Positions 26,687-34,832 of a DNA stretch of 64,000 nt are shown piece by piece; position 1 is the first letter of the stretch; every line of letters starts with the position of its first letter. Made by a program: the position numbers and the translations under genes. Location of the stretch: assembly GCF_019352175.1 (NCBI RefSeq), contig NZ_JACBYI010000019.1:1-64000 (forward strand). Reading direction: 5' to 3'. The DNA comes from Paenibacillus sp. S150 (GTDB taxonomy: Bacteria > Bacillota > Bacilli > Paenibacillales > Paenibacillaceae). Below the pieces are notes generated by a model. The model was given only the letters and a program-made list of their open reading frames with translations. It was not told where the DNA came from and did not search any database.

Positions 26687-27380
26687 TTGCAGAGGAATGC
26701 GCCTACATTAAGATGGAACTTGAACCATTCATACAAAGGGCAGCCATCTTAGTGGTAAAAAGTACAACTAAGGTCGCGCATTCGGATACTGGATTATCCC
26801 TAATGGGAAAAAGTACAACTAATCCGGCTGAAATCAGCCGTATGGGGGAGCGGGCCTCCATTTAAGTGTACAAAATCCCACTAAAGCCCGTTGAATCCAA
26901 AATTCCAGCCCATTAGTGTTACTTTTTACACTTCGCTTTCGTTCCCTATGAACCTCCTTGCGTTCCGTCAGCGTTTTCAGGTTCGCCGGTTCAATTCATA
27001 TAAGCCGGTTCATTTCATATACATTAAGTTTCTTTATTGTGTTTTTTAAAGATTACAGAACCGCCTCCGCTTAACCAGCGGAGCGGACGGACCCGCGGAA
27101 CAGCGGCAGCCCGGGTCTCCGGATTTTCACCGCTAAGAGACTGCGACGAAATAAAGTACCGCTGCATTGTTGACAAAACTCCCAAAACCGTGGAGCTTTT
27201 GTCAACAAAAGCGGATACTCATTTCCTCGCAGCTCCTAAGGGGAATGAAATAAATCTGGAGAGCACAGCGACCCAAGACAATGCTCCGTTCGCGGAGCGT
27301 CCACTCCAGAAGCCTACGTATATCCGTTTCAGCGAGAAAGATAAGGCTGATTTATAGCGTGAAACATATAATCCTGAATT
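26687..27380. repeat. ~600-bp dispersed intergenic repeat, copy C
   Basis: Homologous to 7254-7882. Relative to copy A it carries a 92-bp hairpin insertion (27141-27232) and lacks about 40 bp between two TATCC direct repeats, which removed the left half of the palindrome at the end. It ends in an intact 154-bp MITE. No supported ORF. Confidence 0.85.
27141..27232. mobile_element. 92-bp hairpin MITE-like insertion
   Basis: Absent from the homologous position in copy A. Imperfect 23-bp terminal inverted repeats start CTGCGACGAAAT and end ATTTCCTCGCAG. A perfect 12-bp inner stem TTGTTGACAAAA / TTTTGTCAACAA makes most of the element one hairpin. AAATAAA occurs inside its left end and just after it, so the precise target duplication is unclear. 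Confidence 0.75.
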
Positions 27381-27526
27381 TCGAAAGTAAGTATCCACAA
27401 ATCATCTAAAAAGCTCTACACGAAGGGATGTCTTGCTAAAAGCAGCTTGCACCCAATGGGTGAAGGAAAAAGAGGGTTTATCCCTTGTCCGATCTGGATG
27501 GGTTCAATTCTCTTTCGAAATTCAGG
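27373..27526 (-). mobile_element. 154-bp MITE-like element, copy 2
   Basis: Inverted copy of 9233-9386 with the same 15-bp terminal repeats and no indels. It splits the motif ACATATAAATTCTTATC, with TAA on both sides. It ends 17 bp before the tRNA-Leu terminator hairpin. Confidence 0.88.
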
Positions 27527-27543
27527 GTAAATTCTTATCTTTC

Positions 27544-27572
27544 AAAAAAAAAACTCTTCCGAAGAAGAGTTT
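27544..27572 (-). terminator. Terminator of tRNA-Leu
   Basis: On the minus strand AACTCTTC - TTCG - GAAGAGTT is followed by eight or more T. A UUCG tetraloop hairpin, a strong intrinsic terminator. Confidence 0.92.
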
Positions 27573-27589
27573 GGTCTTATAAGATATAG

Positions 27590-27673
27590 TGCGGTCAAGA
27601 GGACTCGAACCTCCACGATATTGCTATCACTGGCACCTGAAGCCAGCGCGTCTGCCAATTCCGCCATGACCGC
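27590..27673 (-). tRNA. tRNA-Leu (anticodon CAG)
   Basis: An 84-nt tRNA with acceptor pairs GCGGTCA / TGACCGC and discriminator A. The D-arm region contains GGCGGAATTGGCAGACGC, the anticodon stem is CTGGC / GCCAG around loop TTCAGGT (anticodon CAG), the long variable arm is typical of Leu, and the T arm has GGTTCGAGTCC. CCA is not encoded. It reads CUG codons. Confidence 0.95.
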
Positions 27674-27709
27674 ATATTTCAATGACTCGCTTTCGCGGCC
27701 ACGAAATTG

Positions 27710-27738
27710 ATCATACCATGTAGAGATTATCGAGTCAA
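27710..27738 (-). promoter_or_regulatory. Promoter of tRNA-Leu
   Basis: Minus strand TTGACT - 17 bp - TATGAT, a good sigma-A promoter about 36 bp before the tRNA 5' end. Confidence 0.8.
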
Positions 27739-27782
27739 TAATCTCCCGCAATATTTTTTATACATAAATTTTTGTATAAATA

Positions 27783-27812
27783 TTGCTTTTATTTGCGGAT
27801 ACAGGGTATAAT
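27783..27812 (+). promoter_or_regulatory. Promoter of the gene at 27852
   Basis: TTGCTT - 18 bp - TATAAT, 39 bp before the start codon. Divergent from the tRNA promoter. Confidence 0.6.
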
Positions 27813-27851
27813 AAGAACAAAGGTTCGCATACTATAAATGAGGTGATTTAT

Positions 27852-28310
27852 ATGGCGACTACCAAGAGAAATCCACTAAACACACCAATAATCCCAGAAG
27901 ATATAACCAAAGACGAAGAGTCCCTTGTCAGAAGCTATTTGCTGCTTACATTTATTCATAAAGTATTTGAACGCGATTGCCGGGTCATTGGCAAGAGCGG
28001 ATTATTCAAGACCCCGCAGCTGTATATGGAGCTGGTATCCGGGGCAACGAAGAAAACTTCCCTTATGCTTCAGGAGGTCACCCGTGAGCTCACCTCGCAT
28101 AATCTGAAGATCACCACCATCCGCCAGGACCAGCGTGGTGTAGAGGCCCAATATTCCTGCCGGGGATATGTCGGCGAGATGAATATCCCCTGGCCCGGCT
28201 TCCGCAGTGAAATGCTGCTGCGGATGCGTGCCTACCTGGGTCTGACTCCCGAGCTTAATGTGCTCCCCCGGGAAGAAGCTACCGTAGAGCAGATGGCTTT
28301 ATCCATTTAA
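27852..28310 (+). CDS. Conserved-looking protein of unknown function
   Basis: A 152-aa soluble protein, not recognised. The N-terminus MATTKRNPLNTP is followed by a helix-rich middle (SYLLLTFIHKVFERD..., LMLQEVTRELTSHN) and a beta-rich segment around IRQDQRGVEAQYSCRGY. ATG at 27852 has AGGTG 7 nt upstream; the frame is open back to 27783 without a site. It stands alone between the tRNA promoter and a strong terminator. Confidence 0.75.
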   Translation: MATTKRNPLNTPIIPEDITKDEESLVRSYLLLTFIHKVFERDCRVIGKSGLFKTPQLYMELVSGATKKTSLMLQEVTRELTSHNLKITTIRQDQRGVEAQYSCRGYVGEMNIPWPGFRSEMLLRMRAYLGLTPELNVLPREEATVEQMALSI

Positions 28311-28322
28311 GGTTGCCCTGCC

Positions 28323-28376
28323 GGCCTCAACACAGCCCCGTCCATAACCGGACGGGGCTGTTGTTGAGGCTTTTGC
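28323..28376. terminator. Terminator, probably bidirectional
   Basis: Nested stems GCCTCAACA / TGTTGAGGC and GCCCCGTCC / GGACGGGGC, followed on the plus strand by TTTTGCTTATTTTA. It separates the 27852 gene from the convergent gene ending at 28382. Confidence 0.85.
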
Positions 28377-28381
28377 TTATT

Positions 28382-28696
28382 TTATAAATTCTCCGGCTCT
28401 TGTCTGGGTGCGGCGAACGGCTGGTAACTGTAACTGCGGTCAAGCTTCACTACCCGCTTATTGGGGCGGCGTATCATCACCTGGGACTCGTCCCAGGCCA
28501 GCACAATTCCTTTTACATCATTACTCTCCAAACCGTCGCGCACAACGCGTATCTTCTCACCGGAAAGCCGGTAAGCGTCCAACTGCTCATCACTGATCAT
28601 CAGGCACAAGTCTCCTTCCAACACAAAGATCGCCTTTTCCACTCGTGAAAAAGACCCAAATGAGTAATCATTAGGGTCTAGCTGCTTGCAGATCAA
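28382..28696 (-). CDS. Small protein of unknown function
   Basis: A 104-aa soluble protein with no recognised family. It is beta-rich in its second half (GIVLAWDESQVMIRRPNKRV), suggesting an SH3- or Sm-like barrel; this is a guess. The only in-frame start is TTG at 28696, with AAGG very close, so the start is uncertain. It follows the 28717 gene after 20 bp on the same strand and ends at a terminator. Confidence 0.6.
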   Translation of the reverse strand: MICKQLDPNDYSFGSFSRVEKAIFVLEGDLCLMISDEQLDAYRLSGEKIRVVRDGLESNDVKGIVLAWDESQVMIRRPNKRVVKLDRSYSYQPFAAPRQEPENL

Positions 28697-28716
28697 ACCT
28701 TATATCTTATGAAGTT

Positions 28717-29034
28717 CTATATCAGCGCTTCATTCTTCTCAAACCAGAAGTCAAGAACTTTAGCGGACATCACACGTTGTTCCAAGTATTCCACCTGATG
28801 ATCCGTGAATTTCTGTCTCCAGCTGAAGGACAACTCTTCACACAAACTTGTGATAGTCAGAAGTTCAGACCAAGCGACGTAACGTTTGTACCAAAAAAAT
28901 TGAGGATGTTCGATCATATAGGGATACAGATCGTCGAATTCCGTATGTTTGCAATCCAGCGCACGCTCGAAGTGATCCTTGGCCTCGGTTAGTTTATCAA
29001 TAAAAAATTGCTCTGTCACCGGTTCTTTCCCCAT
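28717..29034 (-). CDS. Small protein of unknown function
   Basis: A 105-aa, largely helical soluble protein rich in aromatic residues (YMIEHPQFFWYKRYVAWSEL). Not recognised. The start has GAGGAGG 8 nt upstream. It lies 104 bp downstream of xpt on the same strand and may be co-transcribed with it and with the 28382 gene. Confidence 0.7.
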   Translation of the reverse strand: MGKEPVTEQFFIDKLTEAKDHFERALDCKHTEFDDLYPYMIEHPQFFWYKRYVAWSELLTITSLCEELSFSWRQKFTDHQVEYLEQRVMSAKVLDFWFEKNEALI

Positions 29035-29138
29035 TGTGACGCCTCCTCTCTCATGTCTAATTTTTATTATAAAGGAAAACTTATAGAGTGAAAAGCAGTT
29101 GTTTCAAAAATAGGCTGAGTTCCTATAATTGTCACTGT

Positions 29139-29711
29139 TTATTCGTCGAAGACAATTGTTCCTTCGCTAAGAGACATAATCCGGACAAGCGACTCCAGAC
29201 GAATGCCCTGTTCTCTGATGGTTCTTGCTCCTGCCTGAAAGCTCTTCTCCACCACCACACCGAGTCCGACCAGCTCCGCGCCGGAGCGCTGGATGATTTT
29301 GATGAGGCCGCGTGCAGCATCCCCATTGGCGATAATATCGTCAATAAACAGCACCTTATCCTCCGGAGAGATAAATTGGCGGGAGAGCATAATGTCCGTA
29401 ACAATGCCTTTGGTGAACGAAGGAACCCTTTCACAAAGCGCATCGGGGTCTGCAAGCAATGTTTTTTTGCGGCGGGCAAAAACCAGCGGCACCTTCATTT
29501 CGTAAGCGGTGGCAAATGCCACGGCAATACCCGAGGATTCCACGGTAACCACACGTGTAACTCCAGCATCAGCAAATCTCCCGGCAAACTCCCGTCCCAT
29601 TTCCATCGTCAGCATAGGATCAACCTGGTGGTTGAGCAATGCATCGAGCTTCAGCACCTGATCGGAAAGGACAACCCCTTCCTGCAAAATCCGTTGTTTC
29701 AATAATTCCAT
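29139..29711 (-). CDS. xpt: Xanthine phosphoribosyltransferase
   Basis: A 190-aa type I phosphoribosyltransferase converting xanthine and PRPP to XMP in purine salvage. The PRPP-binding motif VLFIDDIIANGDA starts near residue 120, and the length matches the Bacillus Xpt family. The start has GGAGG 9 nt upstream. Unlike many Bacillota xpt genes, no guanine riboswitch aptamer is visible in the upstream 180 bp, and no pbuX-type permease follows. Confidence 0.93.
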   Translation of the reverse strand: MELLKQRILQEGVVLSDQVLKLDALLNHQVDPMLTMEMGREFAGRFADAGVTRVVTVESSGIAVAFATAYEMKVPLVFARRKKTLLADPDALCERVPSFTKGIVTDIMLSRQFISPEDKVLFIDDIIANGDAARGLIKIIQRSGAELVGLGVVVEKSFQAGARTIREQGIRLESLVRIMSLSEGTIVFDE

Positions 29712-29894
29712 GACTATGAGCCTCCATTACCCTTTATAATTCCAGACATTCCACTGTAATAACCCCATACAAGCTTTAGGCGGAAGTCATGTCCTTCTGC
29801 TCATCATCATAACCTGTACTATATGGACTGCACAAGGCTATCCTTTGGGCACAGCCATTTTTATCTTCGCAGCATTTTAAGAAGGAGGGGAGCC

Positions 29895-31016
29895 ATGAAT
29901 TCCCGGGTCCGTACACTGCAAATCGCTTTCACTTATATTGGCACCATTGTAGGCGCCGGTTTTGCCACCGGTCAGGAGATCCTGCGTTTCTTTACACGAT
30001 ATGGCCACTGGGCGGTGCTGACCATCCTGCTCTCCACCGCCTTGTTCATCTGGCTAGGCACCAAAATGATGGTCATCGCCCGGCGCATTGGAGCTGACTC
30101 TTACGAGGATTTCAACCGCCATCTTTTTGGCGAACGTGCCGGAGGAAGCATCAGCCTGTTCACGATGATCATTCTGATTGGGGTCAACAGCATTATGCTG
30201 GCCGGAGCCGGGGCTATTTTTCAGGAGCATCTCGGGCTGCCTTATCAGGCAGGATTGCTGCTGACAATATTCGGGTCCTACTTTCTCCTGAAGCGCGGCA
30301 TTTCCGGCATCCTGCAAATCAACAGCCTGGTAGTGCCCTTAATGCTTACTCTGTCGCTAATTATCATTTTTAATACCCTGGGAGTGCCGGGTGTAGAACG
30401 TTTTCTTTTCCTGCCGACAGACCACGGCGTCTTTGGCGCCTGGATGTCGCCCCTGCTCTATACCGCCTTCAACCTCGGAATGGCCCAAGCCGTACTGGTG
30501 CCGCTGGCCCGCCACACTGATGATGAGAAGGCTCTGTTGAACGGCGGCATTCTCGGGGGAATAGGCATCGGCTTCATGCTCATGGCAGCACATTTCGCCA
30601 TGAGCTCGCAAATGCCGGGCATCCTCCAGTTCGAGATCCCGATGGGCAGCATCGCCGTCCGCCTCGGCCCCGTGGTGCAGAGCATTTATCTGCTGCTGAT
30701 TTTCATGGAAATTTTCAGCACCTTTGTGGCAGATATCTATGGTGTCGGCGAACAGCTCAAGCAGCGCCTGCCCATCGCTCCCGCCCTTGTGACTCCGCTG
30801 CTGATGCTTGTCTGCTATCTGTTCAGCCAGTTTGGATTCAGCTCCCTGCTGTCCATTTTCTATCCCATCTTCGGGGCTGTATCGCTTGTGTGGGTCGTGA
30901 TGCTGCTCCGCGCCCCGATGTCACCGCCTCCGCGCAAAGGTGATCCTCCGGGAAAGGATGATAAAGGAATCACTATCGTTGCCGTGAAGCCCGCGATCCG
31001 GATAACACGGAAATAG
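29895..31016 (+). CDS. YkvI-family membrane transporter
   Basis: A 373-aa integral membrane protein with about ten hydrophobic segments and the N-terminal signature YIGTIVGAGFATGQEI (about residues 14-29), typical of YkvI-like proteins in the APC superfamily. The substrate is unknown. ATG at 29895 has GGAGGGGAG 2 nt upstream; the longer frame from 29823 lacks a site. The C-terminal tail is proline- and basic-rich. Confidence 0.85.
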   Translation: MNSRVRTLQIAFTYIGTIVGAGFATGQEILRFFTRYGHWAVLTILLSTALFIWLGTKMMVIARRIGADSYEDFNRHLFGERAGGSISLFTMIILIGVNSIMLAGAGAIFQEHLGLPYQAGLLLTIFGSYFLLKRGISGILQINSLVVPLMLTLSLIIIFNTLGVPGVERFLFLPTDHGVFGAWMSPLLYTAFNLGMAQAVLVPLARHTDDEKALLNGGILGGIGIGFMLMAAHFAMSSQMPGILQFEIPMGSIAVRLGPVVQSIYLLLIFMEIFSTFVADIYGVGEQLKQRLPIAPALVTPLLMLVCYLFSQFGFSSLLSIFYPIFGAVSLVWVVMLLRAPMSPPPRKGDPPGKDDKGITIVAVKPAIRITRK

Positions 31017-31128
31017 CCTCTGCCGCTGGTGGAAGCCGGTATGCACAACGGGCCGAGAAGCAGCAGGCAGGCTATGATCAGGCCGAACAATGCACGCTCG
31101 CCTGTTATTGTTACGGGTAATGCCGGTT

Positions 31129-31220
31129 ACGGTCAATAACGGCAATTTCCCGCCTTTGATTCGGCCGATTCCGGCAGGCGGCGGCATTTCAAAAGGCATT
31201 TCTGCCTTTGAACTGGCCTA
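31129..31220. repeat. Degenerate two-hairpin repeat linking both 51-bp families
   Basis: AATAACGGCAATTTCCCGCC (family-2-like hairpin, decayed) is followed by TTTGATTC and a ~52-bp stretch ending in the perfect family-1 hairpin AAAGGCATTTCTGCCTTT (near 31195-31212). It sits between the convergent ykvI-like gene and yhaN. Confidence 0.6.
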
Positions 31221-31298
31221 ACGCCGCCCCGGTCGGGATTTTTTCTTATTTCTAGCTTCTAATTCTGCAGTTAGGCGCTTATTCCCCGCTGCTGTGCC

Positions 31299-34200
31299 CT
31301 AGACAGAAATGACTGATGCCGCCGGAATGATGCGGGCGGCGGCTTCGGCAACATGCCTATGGCAAGTCATCATGATAATCTGCCGGGTGGCAGACAGCTC
31401 CTTAAGCAGGGCAAGTGCCGCATGCAGCCGGCGTTCATCGAAATTCACGAACAGGTCGTCGAACAGCAGCGGAAGATTTGCCTGCAATGCCATCGTCTCG
31501 GCAAGCGCCAGCCGGATTGCCAGGTACAGCTGCTCCGCCGTTCCCCGGCTGAGCAGGCCGCTGTCCAGCAGTCCAAGGTTTTTATGCTCTGCTTTCAGTT
31601 CCTTGTTGCCCAGCGTCATCACTACCCGCCGGTATTCCCCCTCCGTCAGTTTCGCAAAATAATCGGAAGCCAGCAGCAGCACCTGCGGCTGCTTCTCTTG
31701 CTCATAGATACGGCGAGTTCTGCCCATAAGCTCGGCAGCAAGCGCGGTAACCGCATATTGGCCTGCAATGCTTCGCAGTGCCGCCCTGTGCTCCTCCAGC
31801 TGCTGGAGAGCCGAATCCTCCATACCGCGTTCCCTCAGGTATTCCCGCTCCTGCAGCAATTTGCCGCGGTGCTGCAGCATTGCATTGCGCTCTTCCTCAA
31901 TACTTACCGCCGCCTCTTCAGCGGCACTCCGCTCCTGCTCCAGAGCATAAGCATCATGATGCTCCAGCAGCGTCAGCAGCTTGGCGGTTGATTGGTTCTC
32001 CCAGCCGCCGAACATGGCGAGCTCCCATTGACGGATCAATTTCGTAAGCCCGGCGCGCCGCTGCACAGCCGATGAGCGCCGCAGAAAATCCTCGCCGTCA
32101 GCGGCCCCGCCTTCCTGCAGAAGCTCACCCGAACGCCGTAACAGCTCCTCCAGCTCCCTTCCCCCCGCCGCCAGCTCTTCCTGCAGCTCCAGCAGCCGGG
32201 ACTTCATCCCTTCCCGGCGCAGCAGCTGAGCCTGCAAGAGATCCCATTCCCGTTTTCTCAGCTCAAGCCAGCTTAGAAGGGATAAGCCTCCAGCCTCCAA
32301 CTGTTGCTGAAGCGGAGGGAGCGACCCGACAGAGCTGCCGGGTGCAGCTTCAGAATACTCTGCCAGCCCGCTTGAAGCCTCAAGAAACATATCTTTCCGG
32401 TTTGAAGCAGCAGCGGTGTCCGGGGATGGAACAGGCTCAACAAAGCTTTCAGTTGAACCGGTTGGATCCGTTGGCTCGGTCAGACCAGCAGAAGCTAAAC
32501 GGGATATTTCCAAAGGGCTTGCGCCGGCCAATTCTTCCGAGTCCGGCTCAGAACGATTTGTATGATTGGAGGGTTCGATTATGGCCAGAGTATCCATGCC
32601 CGGTTCAATTGCAGCAGCCAGGCTCGATATGGCAGGCTCGTCCCTTTCTGCGGCAGCTTCTTTCATTAGCGTGAGCAATTCCTGCTCAAAGGCAGTGCAC
32701 TCTGCCTCCAACGTTCCGAGCCGCGCTGCCAGCCTGCGCTCCTGGCGCAGCAGCTCATTGCCCTGCTCCACCATCGCGAAGATGTCCGGCAATCCCTCCG
32801 GAGACAGGCCTGCCGGCAGCTTGCGTTCATGCAGCCATTCCTCGTACCGTCCGGCCACCTCTGTGAAATCCGCCCCGGCGCGCTCCAATTCCGCGGCAAG
32901 TACCCGCTCTTGTCCTGAAAGCGAGGCTGCCTGAGCCCGGCAGGCCTCACGCTCGGCGGCCAGCCGTTCGACGCGCTGCCGCCAGGCGTTCCAGGCTTCC
33001 ATGACCCTGCGGAGCTCCTTCATCCCGGCCTCCAGCCCGCCGGCGTCAGGGCTGGAGCCTTCCGCCGGCCGCCGTCCCGGCCGGCTTGGCCCGCTCTCCG
33101 GCTCCGCGCCGGAGAGCAGCAGCCCGCGCAGCCGCAGCATCTCCGCTGCGGCCGCGCGGGCCTCCCCGCCGTGCCCCGGCGGGGTAACGTCCGCCCTGCG
33201 CTCCGCACGCAGGGCGGCCCACAGGGCCAGGTCCGCTGCGGCCAGCAGGCCGAGCGCGGCCCAGGCGCTGACCGGCGGTGCGCCGGTCAGCCACAGCGCT
33301 GGCGGCAGCAGCAGCGTAAGCGCTGCGCCCGCCAGCAGGAGGCGCCGGTAGCGCTGCGCCCGGCGCCCTTCTGCGCCGCTGCGTGTGCCCCCGCGGCCGC
33401 GCAGCGGCCCTTCGCCGAGCTGCGCTTCGCGCCAGCGCTCGGCAGCCAGCTGCAGCTCGTCCCAGAGCTGCAGCAGTTCACGCGGGCTGCGCTTGGCAAT
33501 GCCCGCGAAGTCGGCGGCACCGGCGGCGTGCTCGCGCGCCAGGGCCCGGTCTGCCGCCTGCAGCGCGGCGGCGGCAGCGGCCAGGCGGGAACGCAGCGTC
33601 TGCCGCTCCGCTTCCCCGGCCTCCATGCGGCGGTCATACGCGCTGAAGCCTGCCGCAAACCGCCGTGCGGCTTCCCGGTCCGCCGCCGTGCCCGAGAAGC
33701 CGGCCAGCTCTGCCGTGCCCCAGCCCGCGCCAATTCCCCGCAGAACGCGTTCCAGATGCCCATGAAGCGCTTCAAGCTCGGCTTCAAGCCGTCCGTGTTC
33801 CGCTTTCTTGTCTTCATAGCTGCTGCTCCTGCGGTCCAGGGCTTCAATACGCGTTCCCTGTGCCTGAAGCCGCAGGTCCGGCGGATTCTTTTCCAGTCCG
33901 TCTGCCAGCTCCTTATACTGCCTCTTCAACCGGAATACCGTTTCTTCGGCATTCTGCAGCTCTGCCACCAGCGACTGCCAGCGGGCGGCGCCGTCCTCGG
34001 GAAAAGAAGCGATAGCCGGAAGCTCCTCCAGCTCCAGCCGGGCTTCGCACCATTTCAGCCACAGCCCGCGGATCTCCTGGGCTTTGCGCAATAGGACCAA
34101 TCTCTCGGCAGCGGTCTGACGGCGCTCCTCCAGCTGTGCCAGCTGCCGCTCCGCAGCCTCCAAGGCCGCCGAATTCTGGTTGTAGCGCGGCAGATAGGAA

Positions 34201-34832
34201 CGGCTTTCGGCCGCCTCTCTCTCCAGCTTCTCTATCGCCTGCAGAATTTTGGCCGCCTCCTGCACCTTGCCGCGCGGCTTGTACAGCTTATCGGCGTCCT
34301 GCTGCAGCCGCCGCTCCGCCCGCATAATTTCACCGCCGCCCCCCATGCCCGCATGGAACAGATAGCTGCTCATTTCCTCGGACTGCAGTCCGCCAAGCTC
34401 CTGCAGCTCATCGAGCGAGACGGCAAACAATTGGCGGAACATACTGCGGGAGATGCCTCCCAGCAGACGCCGCTCCATTTCAGCCTGGCTGAGTTCTTCG
34501 GTTCTCCCGTCTAAATGGCTGACGGTGATCTGCAGCTTCTCGCTTCGGCCCTGGGCCTCCCCGCCAGCCGTATACCTGCGGATTCTCCACAGTACACCGT
34601 CCCTGTCACGCGCAGCCAGCACGCCTCCATGCTGTCCTCCCTGCGAAGGCTCATAGCGCTCTGGAAGGTTGGCTCTGCCGGGAATTCCGAAGAGCATGGC
34701 GCGGATGAACTGCAAGGTCGTGCTTTTGCCCGCTTCATTGCGGCCATACAGCAAGCTGACACCATTGTTCAGCTTCAGTTCCCGGTTATGCAAACGGCCG
34801 TAACCGCCAATCTGCAGCTCCTCAATGTTCAC
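31299..34832 (-). CDS. yhaN: SbcC-like AAA ATPase YhaN
   Basis: A 1177-aa SMC/SbcC-type ATPase that should act with the YhaO nuclease on DNA ends. Walker A is GRNEAGKST near residue 30; Walker B LLFDDLFVNFD and a His-switch region near the C-terminus are intact. Between them lies a long coiled coil interrupted near residues 497-550 by two hydrophobic helices (AALTLLLPPALWL and AALGLLAAADLALWAAL), a known oddity of YhaN proteins. The central part is unusually GC- and Ala-rich. The start is GTG with GGGAGAGGAT upstream. The partner gene lies 1.96 kb upstream rather than adjacent. Confidence 0.9.
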   Translation of the reverse strand: MNIEELQIGGYGRLHNRELKLNNGVSLLYGRNEAGKSTTLQFIRAMLFGIPGRANLPERYEPSQGGQHGGVLAARDRDGVLWRIRRYTAGGEAQGRSEKLQITVSHLDGRTEELSQAEMERRLLGGISRSMFRQLFAVSLDELQELGGLQSEEMSSYLFHAGMGGGGEIMRAERRLQQDADKLYKPRGKVQEAAKILQAIEKLEREAAESRSYLPRYNQNSAALEAAERQLAQLEERRQTAAERLVLLRKAQEIRGLWLKWCEARLELEELPAIASFPEDGAARWQSLVAELQNAEETVFRLKRQYKELADGLEKNPPDLRLQAQGTRIEALDRRSSSYEDKKAEHGRLEAELEALHGHLERVLRGIGAGWGTAELAGFSGTAADREAARRFAAGFSAYDRRMEAGEAERQTLRSRLAAAAAALQAADRALAREHAAGAADFAGIAKRSPRELLQLWDELQLAAERWREAQLGEGPLRGRGGTRSGAEGRRAQRYRRLLLAGAALTLLLPPALWLTGAPPVSAWAALGLLAAADLALWAALRAERRADVTPPGHGGEARAAAAEMLRLRGLLLSGAEPESGPSRPGRRPAEGSSPDAGGLEAGMKELRRVMEAWNAWRQRVERLAAEREACRAQAASLSGQERVLAAELERAGADFTEVAGRYEEWLHERKLPAGLSPEGLPDIFAMVEQGNELLRQERRLAARLGTLEAECTAFEQELLTLMKEAAAERDEPAISSLAAAIEPGMDTLAIIEPSNHTNRSEPDSEELAGASPLEISRLASAGLTEPTDPTGSTESFVEPVPSPDTAAASNRKDMFLEASSGLAEYSEAAPGSSVGSLPPLQQQLEAGGLSLLSWLELRKREWDLLQAQLLRREGMKSRLLELQEELAAGGRELEELLRRSGELLQEGGAADGEDFLRRSSAVQRRAGLTKLIRQWELAMFGGWENQSTAKLLTLLEHHDAYALEQERSAAEEAAVSIEEERNAMLQHRGKLLQEREYLRERGMEDSALQQLEEHRAALRSIAGQYAVTALAAELMGRTRRIYEQEKQPQVLLLASDYFAKLTEGEYRRVVMTLGNKELKAEHKNLGLLDSGLLSRGTAEQLYLAIRLALAETMALQANLPLLFDDLFVNFDERRLHAALALLKELSATRQIIMMTCHRHVAEAAARIIPAASVISV

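Noticed and set aside
26602..26865. 87-codon frame before and in repeat copy C
   Set aside because: No ribosome site, no homologous frame in copy A, and repeat sequence makes up most of it.
27037..27357. 106-codon frame near the hairpin insertion
   Set aside because: Created by the 92-bp insertion inside the repeat; no start signal.
33383..34094. Several Ala/Arg-rich plus-strand frames opposite yhaN
   Set aside because: Shadows of the GC-rich coiled-coil coding region.
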